Assembly: GCA_963703235.1 (NCBI GenBank)
Contig: OY969802.1
Coordinates: forward strand, 434,001 to 498,000
Length of the DNA: 64,000 nucleotides
Source: VRUE01 sp963703235
GTDB taxonomy: Bacteria > Actinomycetota > Thermoleophilia > Solirubrobacterales > 70-9
Reading direction: 5' to 3'
Positions 1 through 8,879 of the stretch are shown one piece after another. Position numbers and translations under genes: made by a program. The notes under the pieces were generated by a model that searched no databases, had not been told where the DNA came from, and was given only the letters and a program-made list of their open reading frames with translations. Numbering within the stretch: the stretch's first letter is position 1; every line of letters begins with the position of its first letter.

Positions 1-104
1 ATGCGGCGGAGCTGCTGGCGCAGCCGGACATCGACGGAGCGCTGGTCGGCGGCGCCAGCCTCGACCCCGACGACTTCGCCGCGATCGTCGAGGCGGCGGG
101 CTAG
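1..104 (+). CDS. tpiA: triosephosphate isomerase, C-terminal end (partial)
   Basis: Only the last 33 codons are in the window, read in the frame that starts at base 3 and ending with TAG at 102-104. The visible peptide contains DGALVGGASLD, the phosphate-binding C-terminal loop typical of triosephosphate isomerase, followed by a short helix ending in IVEAAG. The enzyme interconverts dihydroxyacetone phosphate and glyceraldehyde 3-phosphate in the cytoplasm. The next gene, gpmI, begins on the very next base, so the two glycolytic genes are almost certainly cotranscribed. The assignment rests on the conserved GGASL loop and the gpmI neighbour. Confidence 0.85.
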   Translation, partial: AAELLAQPDIDGALVGGASLDPDDFAAIVEAAG

Positions 105-1631
105 GTGCCCGGCCTGCCGGTTCCAGCGCTGGCGCTCGTCATCCTCGACGGCTGGGGCCTGGCGCCGCCCGGCCCTGGCAACGCGATCTCGCTGGCCGAG
201 ACGCCGGTCTTCGATCGCCTCTGGGATGCGTACCCCCATACGCAGCTCTCCGCCCAGGGCCACGACGTCGGCCTGCCCGACGGGCAGATGGGGAACTCCG
301 AGGTCGGCCACCTCAACCTCGGCGCCGGCGCGGTCGTCAAGCAGGACCTGGCGCGGATCGACGACGCGATCGCCGACGGCAGCTTCTTCGAGAACGAGGC
401 ACTGCTGGCCGCCTGCGAGCGAGCGCGCCGCAGCCCCCGGGGCCGCCTCCACCTGCTGGGGCTGGTCTCCGACGGCGGCGTCCACTCGGGCTGGGAGCAC
501 ATCGAGGCGACGATCGAGCTGGCCACCCAGGAGGGCGTCCCCGACGTCGTCTTCCACGCCTTCACCGACGGCCGCGACACGCTGCCGCACGGGGGTCGTG
601 GCTACCTGGCCGAGCTCGAGCGCTGGCTGCGGCAGGCCGGCCACATCGCCACCGTCGGCGGGCGCTACTACGCGATGGACCGCGACACGCGCTGGGAGCG
701 GACCAAGCTCGCCTACGACGCGATCGTCCACGCCCACGGCCTGCACGCGGTCAGCGCCGCAGAGGCGATCGAGGCCGCGTATGAGCGGGGTGAGACGGAC
801 GAGTTCGTCAAACCGACCGCGATCGGCGCCTACGACGGCGCCGCCGCCGGCGACGTCGCGATCTTCGTCAACTTCCGCCCCGATCGGGCCCGCCAGTTGA
901 CCCGCGCTCTCGCCGAGCCCGACTTCGACGAGTTCTCGCGCACCGGCGGTCCGGTTCTCGACCTGACGACGATGACCGGGTATCGCAAGGGCTGGCCCTA
1001 TCCGGTCGCCTTCCCCGAGGCGCGGCCGCAGACCACCCTGGCGGAAGTCATCTCCAGGGCGGGTGGCCGTCAGCTGCACGTCGCCGAGACCGAGAAGTAC
1101 GCACACGTCACCTACTTCTTCAACGGCGGCCGCGAGGAGGAGCTGGAGGGGGAAGACCGCTGCCTGGTCGACTCGCCGCGCGACGTACCCACCTACGACC
1201 ACAAGCCGCAGATGAGCGCCCGCGAGGCGGCCACCGCCTTCGCCGAACGCTGGGCCGGCGGCGAGTACCGCTTCGGGATCGTCAACTTCGCCAATCCCGA
1301 CATGGTCGGTCACACCGGCTCGATCCCCGCCGCGGTGCAGGCGGTGGAGACCGTCGACGGCTGTCTCGGCGACGTCGTCGCGGCGATCGAGCGCGCCGGC
1401 GGCGCCTGCATCGTCACCGCCGACCACGGCAACTGCGATCACATGCTGGAGCCGGACGGGTCCCCCAACACGGCCCACTCGCTCAACCCGGTGCCGCTGG
1501 TCGTCACCGCCGAGGGGATCGAGCTGCGCGCCGGCGGCATCCTCGCCGACGTCGCCCCGACGGCACTGGAGCTGCTCGGCATCCCGCAGCCGGATGCGAT
1601 GACCGGCCGCTCGCTGATCGATGCGGGTTGA
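105..1631 (+). CDS. gpmI: 2,3-bisphosphoglycerate-independent phosphoglycerate mutase
   Basis: Converts 3-phosphoglycerate to 2-phosphoglycerate in glycolysis through a phosphoserine intermediate, using two metal ions. The 508-aa length is normal for the family. Seen directly: the metal-site motif LDGWG at residues 14-18, the catalytic serine motif GNSEVGH (Ser65), the HAFTDGRDT segment, and the C-terminal metal ligands in VTADHGNCDHM. It starts with GTG directly after the tpiA stop, so translation is coupled. The 3' end overlaps tgt by 11 bases. Confidence 0.96.
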   Translation: MPGLPVPALALVILDGWGLAPPGPGNAISLAETPVFDRLWDAYPHTQLSAQGHDVGLPDGQMGNSEVGHLNLGAGAVVKQDLARIDDAIADGSFFENEALLAACERARRSPRGRLHLLGLVSDGGVHSGWEHIEATIELATQEGVPDVVFHAFTDGRDTLPHGGRGYLAELERWLRQAGHIATVGGRYYAMDRDTRWERTKLAYDAIVHAHGLHAVSAAEAIEAAYERGETDEFVKPTAIGAYDGAAAGDVAIFVNFRPDRARQLTRALAEPDFDEFSRTGGPVLDLTTMTGYRKGWPYPVAFPEARPQTTLAEVISRAGGRQLHVAETEKYAHVTYFFNGGREEELEGEDRCLVDSPRDVPTYDHKPQMSAREAATAFAERWAGGEYRFGIVNFANPDMVGHTGSIPAAVQAVETVDGCLGDVVAAIERAGGACIVTADHGNCDHMLEPDGSPNTAHSLNPVPLVVTAEGIELRAGGILADVAPTALELLGIPQPDAMTGRSLIDAG

Positions 1632-2829
1632 TTCGGAGAGACTGCGGTTTGAGATCGACGCCCGCGACGGCAGCGCCCGGGCGGGTGTTCTGCATACCGC
1701 CCACGGGCCGATCGAGACGCCGGCCTTCATCCCACTGGCGACCAAGGGCACGGTGCGCTCGCTGGAGTCGCGCGAGGTAGCCGATCTCGGCTACGAGCTG
1801 ATCCTCGGCAACACCTACCACCTGTTCGTCTCGCCCGGGCCGGACCGGATCGCCGCCGCCGGCGGCCTGCACGGCTTCATGGGCTGGGAGCGGGCGCTGA
1901 TAACCGACTCCGGCGGCTTCCAGGTCTTCTCGCTGGCCCACGGAGGAGTCGCCAACGAGGTGAAGGGCAAGGGGCGCCCGGGCGGCGAGCGCGGCTCGGT
2001 CGTCTCGATCGACGAGGAGGGAGTGCGCTTCCGCTCCTACCGCGACGGCAGCTCCCTCTTCCTCTCGCCCGAGGTCTCGATGGAGATTCAGGCGAAGCTC
2101 GGCTCCGACATCGCCCTCGTCTTCGACGAGTGCACCCCCTACCACGCCGACCGCGAGTACACGGCGCGTTCGATGGAGCGCACGCATCGGTGGCTCGGGC
2201 GCTGCCTCGATTGGCACGAGCACCACGGCCCGCAGCGGCAGGCCGTCTTCGGCATCGTCCAAGGCGGCGTCCACGAGGACCTGCGGCGCCAGTCGGCGCA
2301 GGCGGTGTCGGAGGCCGGGGTCGACGGCATCGCGATCGGCGGCACCCTCGGGCGCGACAAGGAGGAGATGCACGGCGTCCTTGAGCTGACGGTGCCGCTG
2401 TTGCCCGAAGAGGCGCCCAAGCACCTGCTCGGGATCGGCGACGTCGACGACCTGCTTGCCGGCATCGCCCTCGGCCTCGACCTCTTCGATTGCGCGATCC
2501 CGACCCGCCTCGCCCGCCACGGCACCGCCCTCGTGCCGGACCCCGAGAGCCGCTTCCGCCTCGACCTGCGCAAATCATGGGAGGGAAACCGCAGCCCGAT
2601 CGTCGACGGCTGCCCCTGTCCGGCCTGCCGGCGCCACGACCGGGACTACCTCAGCTACCTCTCCCGCGCCGAGGAGCTGACCGCGGTCCGCCTCCTCTGC
2701 CTCCACAACCTGACCTACCTGAAGCACCTCGTCTCGAACGCCCGCGCCGCGATTGTCGAGGGGAGCCTCGACGAATACAGCACCGGGATTCTCAGCGGGG
2801 AAAGCCCGTACGAAGTTTCGTCACGGTAG
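1621..2829 (+). CDS. tgt: queuine/preQ1 tRNA-ribosyltransferase
   Basis: Exchanges guanine 34 for the queuosine precursor preQ1 in tRNAs with GUN anticodons. The 402-aa protein has the family landmarks: ITDSGGFQVFSL around residues 96-107 (the base-binding aspartate), GGTLGRDKEEM, and a C-terminal zinc site CPCPACRRHDRDYL followed by LLCLHNLTYL. ATG at 1621 lies inside the 3' end of gpmI (11-bp overlap), which suggests coupling. No other queuosine synthesis genes are in the window, so the precursor may come from elsewhere in the genome or from salvage. Confidence 0.95.
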   Translation: MRVDSERLRFEIDARDGSARAGVLHTAHGPIETPAFIPLATKGTVRSLESREVADLGYELILGNTYHLFVSPGPDRIAAAGGLHGFMGWERALITDSGGFQVFSLAHGGVANEVKGKGRPGGERGSVVSIDEEGVRFRSYRDGSSLFLSPEVSMEIQAKLGSDIALVFDECTPYHADREYTARSMERTHRWLGRCLDWHEHHGPQRQAVFGIVQGGVHEDLRRQSAQAVSEAGVDGIAIGGTLGRDKEEMHGVLELTVPLLPEEAPKHLLGIGDVDDLLAGIALGLDLFDCAIPTRLARHGTALVPDPESRFRLDLRKSWEGNRSPIVDGCPCPACRRHDRDYLSYLSRAEELTAVRLLCLHNLTYLKHLVSNARAAIVEGSLDEYSTGILSGESPYEVSSR

Positions 2830-2890
2830 GGCGCCGAAAAAGGCACATTCAGCGCGCCACACGTCGGTCGGGTCCGGGAAGGCTCGGCCG

Positions 2891-3151
2891 GTGCCTCGAA
2901 TCAGCAGCTTCTACGGGATCGTGATCCGGATGTACTTCGACGACCACGGGCCGCCGCACTTTCATGCCGAGTACGGAGAGCACTGCGCCAAGGTCGAGAT
3001 CGCCACTGGCGAAATCTACGTCGGGCGTCTACCGCGCCGGGAGGCGCGCCTAGTCCGTGCATGGGCCGCGAGATACCGGGAGGACCTGGAGCAGAACTGG
3101 GCGCTGGCGAGGGCCCGCCTTCCACTCGTTAAAATCGAGCCGCTGCGATGA
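2891..3151 (+). CDS. DUF4160 family protein (putative TA-like pair, first gene)
   Basis: An 86-aa protein from GTG 2891, with the DUF4160 signature: IVIRMYFDDHGPPHFHAEYG near the N-terminus, then a basic helix ending in RARLPLVKIEPL. DUF4160 proteins are usually encoded next to DUF2442 proteins, as here, and the pair is often suspected of being a toxin-antitoxin-like module; its biochemical role is not established. The stop overlaps the start of the DUF2442 gene by 4 bases (ATGA). An upstream start is possible, but the conserved domain begins at PRISSFYG. Confidence 0.8.
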   Translation: MPRISSFYGIVIRMYFDDHGPPHFHAEYGEHCAKVEIATGEIYVGRLPRREARLVRAWAARYREDLEQNWALARARLPLVKIEPLR

Positions 3152-3402
3152 ACGCAAGTATCGAAATGATTCGCGTTACCGAGGTCGAGCCGCTTGGCGG
3201 CTTTGTCTTGCGCTTGCGCTTCAACGATGGGACCGAGCGAGTGATCGATTTCGAGGACCGACTATGGGGACAGGTCTTCGAACCCCTGAAAGAGGACCCT
3301 GAGATGTTTCGCGCCGTAAAGATCGAAGGACCCACCATCGTCTGGCCCAACGGGGCCGACATGGACCCCGACGTCCTGCATGGCTCCGAGCAGGCCGCTT
3401 AG
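3148..3402 (+). CDS. DUF2442 family protein (putative TA-like pair, second gene)
   Basis: An 84-aa protein with the DUF2442 pattern: VTEVEPLGGFVLRLRFNDG, then VIDFEDRLWGQVFEPL and a C-terminal IVWPNGADMDPDVLH. The family folds as a small beta protein and is typically coupled to DUF4160, as here with an ATGA overlap. The pair sits between housekeeping tgt and a kinase gene with no mobile element visible. Function is unknown; a regulatory or toxin-antitoxin-like role is an inference from how often the pair occurs. Confidence 0.8.
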   Translation: MNASIEMIRVTEVEPLGGFVLRLRFNDGTERVIDFEDRLWGQVFEPLKEDPEMFRAVKIEGPTIVWPNGADMDPDVLHGSEQAA

Positions 3403-3411
3403 CCCTCGGGC

Positions 3412-4635
3412 TTATTCGGTGTTCTTCTGGACCAGTTCTTTCAGCTCTTCGACGACTCTGTCCACCGAGTCGCCGGCGACTTCCGTCGCCCGGACGCCGC
3501 TTGCCTGATCGGTGGCGATGATGACGGCCGTCGCGACGGCAGCGGCGATCAGCACCAGGGCGACGGTTGCGAGGGTGAAGCGGACCAAACGGGAGAACCC
3601 GCTGCGTTTGCGGGGCGCCATCGGAGCGGGCGCAGCGGGCGGTGGTGCGACCGGTTGCGGGCCCCGCGGCGCGGGGCGTCGGCTCGGCGAGGCGGGGCGC
3701 AGCTCGGTCCGCTCGGTCTGGTCGAGGCGGCGGGTGGCGGTCTCACCGCCCAGTACCTGGGTCGGTGTCGCGCCCTCCTGGAGGGGCAGCGTCACGTCCT
3801 CGCCCTGCAGGCCCAGCTGCAGGCCCCCCGCCAGCTCGTCGGCGCTGGCGTAACGGCGGCTGGTGTCTCCTTCTAGTGCCCGCAGGACGGCGCCGCCGAG
3901 GCTCTCGGGCACGTCGCTGTTGTAGCTGCTGGGGGCCAGGGGTCGCTCGTTCTGCTGGCGCACCGCAAGCTCGGCCAGGGTCGATCCCTCATACGGCAGT
4001 CGTCCGGTCAGGAACTGGTAGAGGACGACGCCGAGGGCGTAGACGTCGGTCGCGGCGGTCGCCTCCTCGCCGCGTACCTGCTCGGGAGCGAGATAGGCGG
4101 CCGTGCCGACAACCGAGCCGACCTGGGTGATCCGGGTCTGTTCGAGCGCCCGCGCGATCCCGAAGTCGGTCAGCTTCACGGTCATCGGGCCGCCGCCGAC
4201 CGGGCCGCCGACGAGCATCAGATTGCCGGGCTTGACGTCGCGGTGGATGATCTTTCGCCGGTGCGCGTAGCCGAGGCCGGCGCAGGCCTGGATTCCCACC
4301 TCGGCGGCCGTCTCCGGGTCGAGCGGGCCGTGGCGTTGCAGGATCTGCGCCCCGGAGCGGCCGTCGACGAACTCCATCACGATGTAGTGGCGGCCCTCGT
4401 CGACGCCGGTGTCGTAGACCTGGACGATGTTGGGGTGGATCAGTTTGGCGACCGCCAGCGCCTCGCGGCGGAAGCGTTCGACGAAGCGCTCGTCGTCGGA
4501 GAGGTGCTCGGCGAGGATCTTGACCGCGACCGTGCGCTCGAGGATGCGGTCGGTCGCCCGGTAGACGTTCGACATCCCGCCCGAGCCGAGGCGCTCGCCG
4601 ATCTCGTATCGCCCAGAGAGGGTGCCCACCTCCAT
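3412..4635 (-). CDS. membrane-anchored Ser/Thr protein kinase (Hanks type)
   Basis: A 407-aa kinase of the actinobacterial PknB class. Residues 9-265 hold a complete catalytic domain: glycine loop GERLGSGGMSNVY, VAVKIL lysine, catalytic loop IIHRDVKPGNL, LTDFGIARA, and LAPEQVRG in the activation segment. A proline/alanine-rich linker (about 300-345) leads to one membrane helix near residues 352-375. Only about 31 extracellular residues follow, so there are no PASTA sensor domains. The start codon overlaps the stop of the upstream lipoprotein gene (ATGA), which suggests that lipoprotein as a sensory partner. Confidence 0.92.
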   Translation of the reverse strand: MEVGTLSGRYEIGERLGSGGMSNVYRATDRILERTVAVKILAEHLSDDERFVERFRREALAVAKLIHPNIVQVYDTGVDEGRHYIVMEFVDGRSGAQILQRHGPLDPETAAEVGIQACAGLGYAHRRKIIHRDVKPGNLMLVGGPVGGGPMTVKLTDFGIARALEQTRITQVGSVVGTAAYLAPEQVRGEEATAATDVYALGVVLYQFLTGRLPYEGSTLAELAVRQQNERPLAPSSYNSDVPESLGGAVLRALEGDTSRRYASADELAGGLQLGLQGEDVTLPLQEGATPTQVLGGETATRRLDQTERTELRPASPSRRPAPRGPQPVAPPPAAPAPMAPRKRSGFSRLVRFTLATVALVLIAAAVATAVIIATDQASGVRATEVAGDSVDRVVEELKELVQKNTE

Positions 4636-5243
4636 CAGTCGTCCTCGCCTTCGGCGGGGCTGCTGGGGCTGACGCCGCCGGAGGGAGCGCCGCCTTCTCC
4701 GGAGTTGTCGGGGCCGCTCCCGTCTCCGTCGTCCAAGCCTTTGCCTTCGCCTTCGGCCTGCGGGGGAAGGGCGGGCTCCTCTTCCCGTTCGGCTTCCTTT
4801 TCGCTCTCCCGTTCTTCTTTCTCCCTTTCCTTTTCTTCCTCCTCCATTTCCTTTTCGCGCTCCTTGTCTTCCTTCTCGGCCTCTTTTTCGGTGGCGTCGG
4901 ATTCGGTTTCGGTAGTGGTCTCGTCCGGAACGGCTTCGAGCTCTTCTTCGCAGCCGGCGACGACTTCGTTCAGGCGCGTCGTCCCTTCCTGCAGGGCCCG
5001 TTTCAGCTTCGGGTCGACTTCGCCGAGCGCTTCCACCTGTTCGCTCACCTGCAGCGCCGCGCTTTCGGCGCCGACGCAGTCGCCTTCGTCGGCGAGCAGC
5101 TGGACCGTGTCGAGGTTGGCGGTGATCTCGCGGGCGGTCTCGCCGGGCAGCAGTTGCGCGTCCTCCTCGCCGCAGGCCGAAAGGGCGATCGTCGCGGTGC
5201 CGGCAAGGGCGAGGGCGAGCAGGGATGCGACCGCGCGAGGCAC
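4635..5243 (-). CDS. lipoprotein with a long charged low-complexity segment
   Basis: GTG 5243 gives a 202-aa protein with a signal sequence and a lipobox LSAC, so it should be lipidated and exported. A cysteine-containing helical domain follows (roughly 25-105, with DEGDCVGAESA and VVAGCEEELE), then a very acidic Glu/Lys-rich repeat region (about 110-160, for example KEKEERESEKEAER) and a Gly/Ser/Pro tail. No enzyme motif is visible. It is translationally coupled to the downstream kinase gene, so a role as extracytoplasmic partner or sensor for that kinase is plausible but inferred. Confidence 0.72.
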   Translation of the reverse strand: MPRAVASLLALALAGTATIALSACGEEDAQLLPGETAREITANLDTVQLLADEGDCVGAESAALQVSEQVEALGEVDPKLKRALQEGTTRLNEVVAGCEEELEAVPDETTTETESDATEKEAEKEDKEREKEMEEEEKEREKEERESEKEAEREEEPALPPQAEGEGKGLDDGDGSGPDNSGEGGAPSGGVSPSSPAEGEDD

Positions 5244-5296
5244 TCGGCCGAGTCTAGAGAACAGCCAAGGGAGCGGATTTTCCCTGCATTTGAAGC

Positions 5297-6061
5297 TCAC
5301 TGGCCGACGTGGAGCCGGTCGGCGAGGCGCCGTGGCAGGCCGGCGTCGACGATCGCTGCCGCCGCTCGCCCGACCTCGTAGGGGATGCGGTGGAAGCGAG
5401 CCGTTTGGGCGACGGTGTCGAGCTCCAGCCAGGCGGCGCGAGGATCGCCGTCGCGCGGCTGGCCGATGCTGCCCGGGTTGACCAGCCAGCTGCCGCTGCT
5501 GAGGTCGAGCAGGGTGTCGTCGCTCGCCTGCGCGCCGTTGATCTCGCCCCGTCGTGGCTCGGCCGGGCGCGCGAAGTAAAGCGAGATGTGCGAGTGACCG
5601 ATCAGGCCGATCCGCTCCTCCTGCGCGTCGAGGCAGGCGTCGGCCTGCTCGGCCGAGAGCACGTACTCCCAGACCGGGTCGCGCGGCGAAGCGTGCGAGA
5701 GGGCGATGCCCTCCCGGTTGCCGCTGGGCTCCAGCTCGCGCAGCAGCTCCAGCGTCCTCTCCGAGACGCGCTCGCGGGTCCAGGCGACGGCAGCGGCCGC
5801 CGCCTCCGAAAAGGCGGAGACGTCGAGCGCTCCCAGCACCGCGAGGTCGTGGTTGCCGACCAGGCAGAGTGCGCAGCTCTCGCGGACGAGATCTGCGCAC
5901 TCGTCCGGCTCGGCGCCGTAGCCGACGACGTCGCCGAGGCACCAGATCTCCTCGACCCCGATCGTCTCGATCGAAGCCAAAGCCGCCTCGAGGGCCGGCA
6001 GGTTGGCGTGGATGTCGGTGATCGCGGCGACGCGCACGGCCGCCAGCGTATCCCTGCCCAT
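5297..6061 (-). CDS. calcineurin-like metallophosphoesterase
   Basis: A cytoplasmic protein of about 250 aa with all metal-binding motifs of the YfcE/MJ0936-like phosphoesterases: TDIHANLPAL, CLGDVVGYG, VGNHDLAV, ALSHASPRDP and IGHSHISLYF. These fix a two-metal phosphodiesterase or phosphatase centre; the substrate cannot be told from sequence. ATG 6061 gives MGRDTLAAV, but GTG 6037 (VRVAAITDIHAN) fits the family N-terminus better. It is divergent from argS, with only a few tens of bases between starts. Confidence 0.85.
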   Translation of the reverse strand: MGRDTLAAVRVAAITDIHANLPALEAALASIETIGVEEIWCLGDVVGYGAEPDECADLVRESCALCLVGNHDLAVLGALDVSAFSEAAAAAVAWTRERVSERTLELLRELEPSGNREGIALSHASPRDPVWEYVLSAEQADACLDAQEERIGLIGHSHISLYFARPAEPRRGEINGAQASDDTLLDLSSGSWLVNPGSIGQPRDGDPRAAWLELDTVAQTARFHRIPYEVGRAAAAIVDAGLPRRLADRLHVGQ

Positions 6062-6080
6062 ACGATGCGTCCCGATCTCG

Positions 6081-7718
6081 ATGACCGCCGCCGCCGACCC
6101 GATCGCAGAGCTACGCTCGGCCGTTGAGGGGGCCGCCCACGCCCTCCGCGGGGGCGAGCCGGCTGGGCCTGCTCCGACGTTCGACCGCCCGCCGCAGCCG
6201 GAGCACGGCGACTACAGCTCCAACGCCGCGATGCTGTTGGCGGCGCCGCTGGGGGAAAGCCCGCGCGAGGTCGCTGCGCGGCTCTGCACGGAGCTGCAAC
6301 GGGAGCTGGGCGCACAGGGGTGGCTCGAGCGGGTCGAGGTCGCCGGGCCGGGCTTCGTCAACCTCTTCCTCTCCGACGCCTGGTTCCACGACGCGATGAC
6401 CACGCTCGACGCCGCCGGCGAGCGCCTCGGCCCGGCGCCCACCGAGTCGCCGGAGCGGATCCTGGTCGAGTTCGTGTCCGCCAACCCGACCGGGCCGCTG
6501 CACGTCGGCGGCGGCCGGCACGCGGCCTACGGCGACTCGCTGGTCCGCTTGCTGGAGGCGGTCGGCCACCGGGTCGAGCGCGAGTACTACGTCAACGACG
6601 CCGGCGGCCAGATGCGGCGCTTCGCCGCCTCGATCGTCGCCGCGATGACCGGCGGCGAGCCGCCCGAGGACGGATACCGCGGTCCTTACGTGGACCGGCT
6701 GGCGGAGCGCCTCGGCGACGAGGGCATCGACCCGGCCGACGCCGACGCGATCGGCCGCCGCGCCGTCGAGCTGGTGCTGGAGGAGGTGCGGGCCAGCCTA
6801 GACCGCTTCGGCGTCCGTTTCGACACCTGGTTCTCGGAGCGGGACCTCTACCAGCGCGGCGAGGTCGAGGAGGCGCTGTCGCTGCTGGAGCAGCGTGAGC
6901 ACTCCTACCGCAGCGAGGGTGCGGTGTGGTTGCGCAGCACCGAATTCGGCGACGACAAGGACCGGGTGCTGGTCCGCGCCGAGGGCCAGCCGACCTATCT
7001 GGCCGCCGACGTCGCCTACCACCGCGACAAGCTGGAGCGCGGTTTCGACCGCCTGATCGACGTGCTAGGCGCCGATCATCACGGTTACGCGCCGCGCCTG
7101 CGCGCGGTAATCGCCGCGCTCGGCGCCGACCCCGAGGTGCTGGAGGCGCTGATCATGCGGCTCGTCCACATCGTCGACGCCGGCGAGCGGGCGCAGATGT
7201 CGAAGCGCAGCGGCGACTTCGTCTCCCTCGACGAGCTGATCGACGACATCGGCGCCGATGCGACGCGCTGGTTCATGCTCTGGCGCAGCCACGACACCAC
7301 CGTCGACCTCGACCTGGAGCTGGCGCGGCGCGAGTCGAGCGACAACCCCGTCTACTACGTCCAGTACGCCCACGCCCGCATCGCCAGCATCCTGCGCAAA
7401 GCGGGGGAGGAGGCCGGAGCAGCCGCCCAGTTGAATCCGGGCACGGCGCTGGAGCCAGCCGAGCGCGACCTGATCAAGCGGCTGCTCGAGTTCCCCGACG
7501 AGGTTCGGGAAGCGGCCGCGCGCCGCGCTCCCCACCGTATCTGCACCTACTCGACGGCGGTGGCCGCCGATTTCCACGCCTTCTACCGCGACTGTCAGGT
7601 GATCGGCGCCGAGGGGGAGGGGGTGGAGGAGTCGCGCCTCGCCCTCTGCCTATTGGCGAAGCGGACGATCGCCGGCGCCCTCGGCCTGCTCGGGATCTCG
7701 GCCCCCGAGCGGATGTGA
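6081..7718 (+). CDS. argS: arginyl-tRNA synthetase
   Basis: Class I synthetase that charges tRNA-Arg. From ATG 6081 it is 545 aa, the usual length. An N-terminal Add1-like domain contains PQPEHGDYSSNAA; the HIGH-type signature is ANPTGPLHVGG near residue 140, the KMSKS-type signature is AQMSKRSGDF near residue 371, and the C-terminal anticodon-binding domain holds YVQYAHARIASILRKA. ATG 6081 is chosen because the conserved N-domain starts a few residues later; earlier in-frame starts would run into the divergent phosphoesterase gene. The stop overlaps the next gene (GTGA). Confidence 0.95.
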   Translation: MTAAADPIAELRSAVEGAAHALRGGEPAGPAPTFDRPPQPEHGDYSSNAAMLLAAPLGESPREVAARLCTELQRELGAQGWLERVEVAGPGFVNLFLSDAWFHDAMTTLDAAGERLGPAPTESPERILVEFVSANPTGPLHVGGGRHAAYGDSLVRLLEAVGHRVEREYYVNDAGGQMRRFAASIVAAMTGGEPPEDGYRGPYVDRLAERLGDEGIDPADADAIGRRAVELVLEEVRASLDRFGVRFDTWFSERDLYQRGEVEEALSLLEQREHSYRSEGAVWLRSTEFGDDKDRVLVRAEGQPTYLAADVAYHRDKLERGFDRLIDVLGADHHGYAPRLRAVIAALGADPEVLEALIMRLVHIVDAGERAQMSKRSGDFVSLDELIDDIGADATRWFMLWRSHDTTVDLDLELARRESSDNPVYYVQYAHARIASILRKAGEEAGAAAQLNPGTALEPAERDLIKRLLEFPDEVREAAARRAPHRICTYSTAVAADFHAFYRDCQVIGAEGEGVEESRLALCLLAKRTIAGALGLLGISAPERM

Positions 7719-8332
7719 GGGTCCTGGCGGAGATCCCCGCCCGGGCGGCTCCCGTGCCTCGGGCCGGCACGCTGCGCCGCCGCGACCTCGAGGCCTTCGA
7801 CGCCCTGCTGGCCGAGCTGCACGGCACTCGCGCCGTGCTGGCGATCGGGGATTCGGTCCGCAGGAGAGTCTTGGCAGTCGGCCTCGCAACCGCGGCCGCG
7901 GCCACCGGAACCAGCACCGCCCTGCTCGAGTGCGACCTGGTCGAACCGACCCTCGCCGAGGCGCTTGGGCTCGCCGCCGCTCCGGGTCTGCACGAGTACC
8001 TCCGCGGTGAGGCCGATGCGGATCGCATCCTCGAGCCGCTCGTTCTCGCTGGGCCAGGGGCACAGGCGGCGGATGGGCCGCTGGTCTGCGTGGTCGCCGG
8101 GCGGCCGGCGCCCGACGGCACGGCGCTGCTCGGGTCGGAGCGCTTCCGCCACGCGACCGCGAAGCTGCGCAACGCCTACGAGTTGTTGGTGCTCGCCGGG
8201 CCGCCGGCGAACCAACACGCCGCTATCGCCGCGGTCGCCGCCGAGGCCGACGCGACGCTGGCCTGCGTTGGCAGGGAGGAGATGCCGCCGGAGCCGGCCG
8301 TGCCCGTGACCGGCCTGGTCATGCACGACTGA
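7715..8332 (+). CDS. degenerate BY-kinase/CpsD-like P-loop protein
   Basis: GTG 7715 overlaps the argS stop and gives 205 aa. The layout matches the ATPase domain of bacterial tyrosine kinases and capsule regulators: LLECDLVEPTLAEALGL corresponds to the Walker A' strand, and APGLHEYLRGEADADRIL to the segment usually reading GLSxxLxGxxxxxxxI. However, the phosphate-binding loop is eroded: AIGDSVRRRVLAVGLA stands where GxxxxGKS/T is expected. There is no membrane segment or tyrosine tail. It is probably a non-hydrolysing, regulatory member; function unknown. Confidence 0.6.
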   Translation: MRVLAEIPARAAPVPRAGTLRRRDLEAFDALLAELHGTRAVLAIGDSVRRRVLAVGLATAAAATGTSTALLECDLVEPTLAEALGLAAAPGLHEYLRGEADADRILEPLVLAGPGAQAADGPLVCVVAGRPAPDGTALLGSERFRHATAKLRNAYELLVLAGPPANQHAAIAAVAAEADATLACVGREEMPPEPAVPVTGLVMHD

Positions 8333-8375
8333 TGCGGTAAGGGTCCGCCAGCAGCGACGCGTCGACGCGGGGGCC

Positions 8376-8879
8376 TCAGAGGTCGTAGCGACCGAGGTCG
8401 TCCTCGAGGCGTTTCGCGTCGTCCGGCGACGGGCCCGTCGCCCGGTGCGACTCCGATCGCCCGGCCGGGCTTGCCCGCCGCCAACGCCGGACCCCGATCG
8501 CCAGCGCCCCCGCGGCGACGACGAAAGCGATCGCCGGCACCAGGTAGGCGGAGAGATCGAAGCCGGAGCCGCGCGGGAGGGCGAGGACCGGCCGCCCGTA
8601 CTCGGTGACCAGGGCGTCCTTGATCTCGGCCTTGCTCTTGCCGGCGACGATCTGGCGCGAGATGAAGACCCTCTGTCGCTCCGCCTGCGGCGATTCAGAC
8701 AGCTCCAGCAGGGTGCCGCAGATCGGGCACATCACCTCGTCTTCGAGGTCGGGAAGGCTGGTCTGCGGGGCGGCTGCGGCGGCGGATGCCGCAACCGCCA
8801 GCAGCGCCAGCGCAGCCACCAGGACCCTGCCTGGCGCCTTACTCGTGCGTAGCGCGAGAAAAGCGCCAGCCACGCTCAT
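8376..8879 (-). CDS. ccmH: cytochrome c biogenesis protein CcmH/CycL-like
   Basis: A 167-aa thiol reductase of the system I cytochrome c maturation pathway that keeps the apocytochrome CxxCH cysteines reduced for heme attachment. A signal/anchor segment covers roughly residues 17-37, the redox motif MCPICGTLLELSESPQA places CxxC at 51/54, and a membrane helix lies near 105-122. The start overlaps the ccmG stop by 4 bp, so the two are coupled. ccmE and ccmF lie about 6.5 kb away on the other strand, so the pathway is split into two loci here. Confidence 0.85.
   Translation of the reverse strand: MSVAGAFLALRTSKAPGRVLVAALALLAVAASAAAAAPQTSLPDLEDEVMCPICGTLLELSESPQAERQRVFISRQIVAGKSKAEIKDALVTEYGRPVLALPRGSGFDLSAYLVPAIAFVVAAGALAIGVRRWRRASPAGRSESHRATGPSPDDAKRLEDDLGRYDL

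Noticed and set aside
4243..5481. Long plus-strand frame across the kinase and lipoprotein genes
   Set aside because: Antisense to two well-supported genes; its serine-rich composition is the mirror of the Glu/Lys-rich lipoprotein segment.
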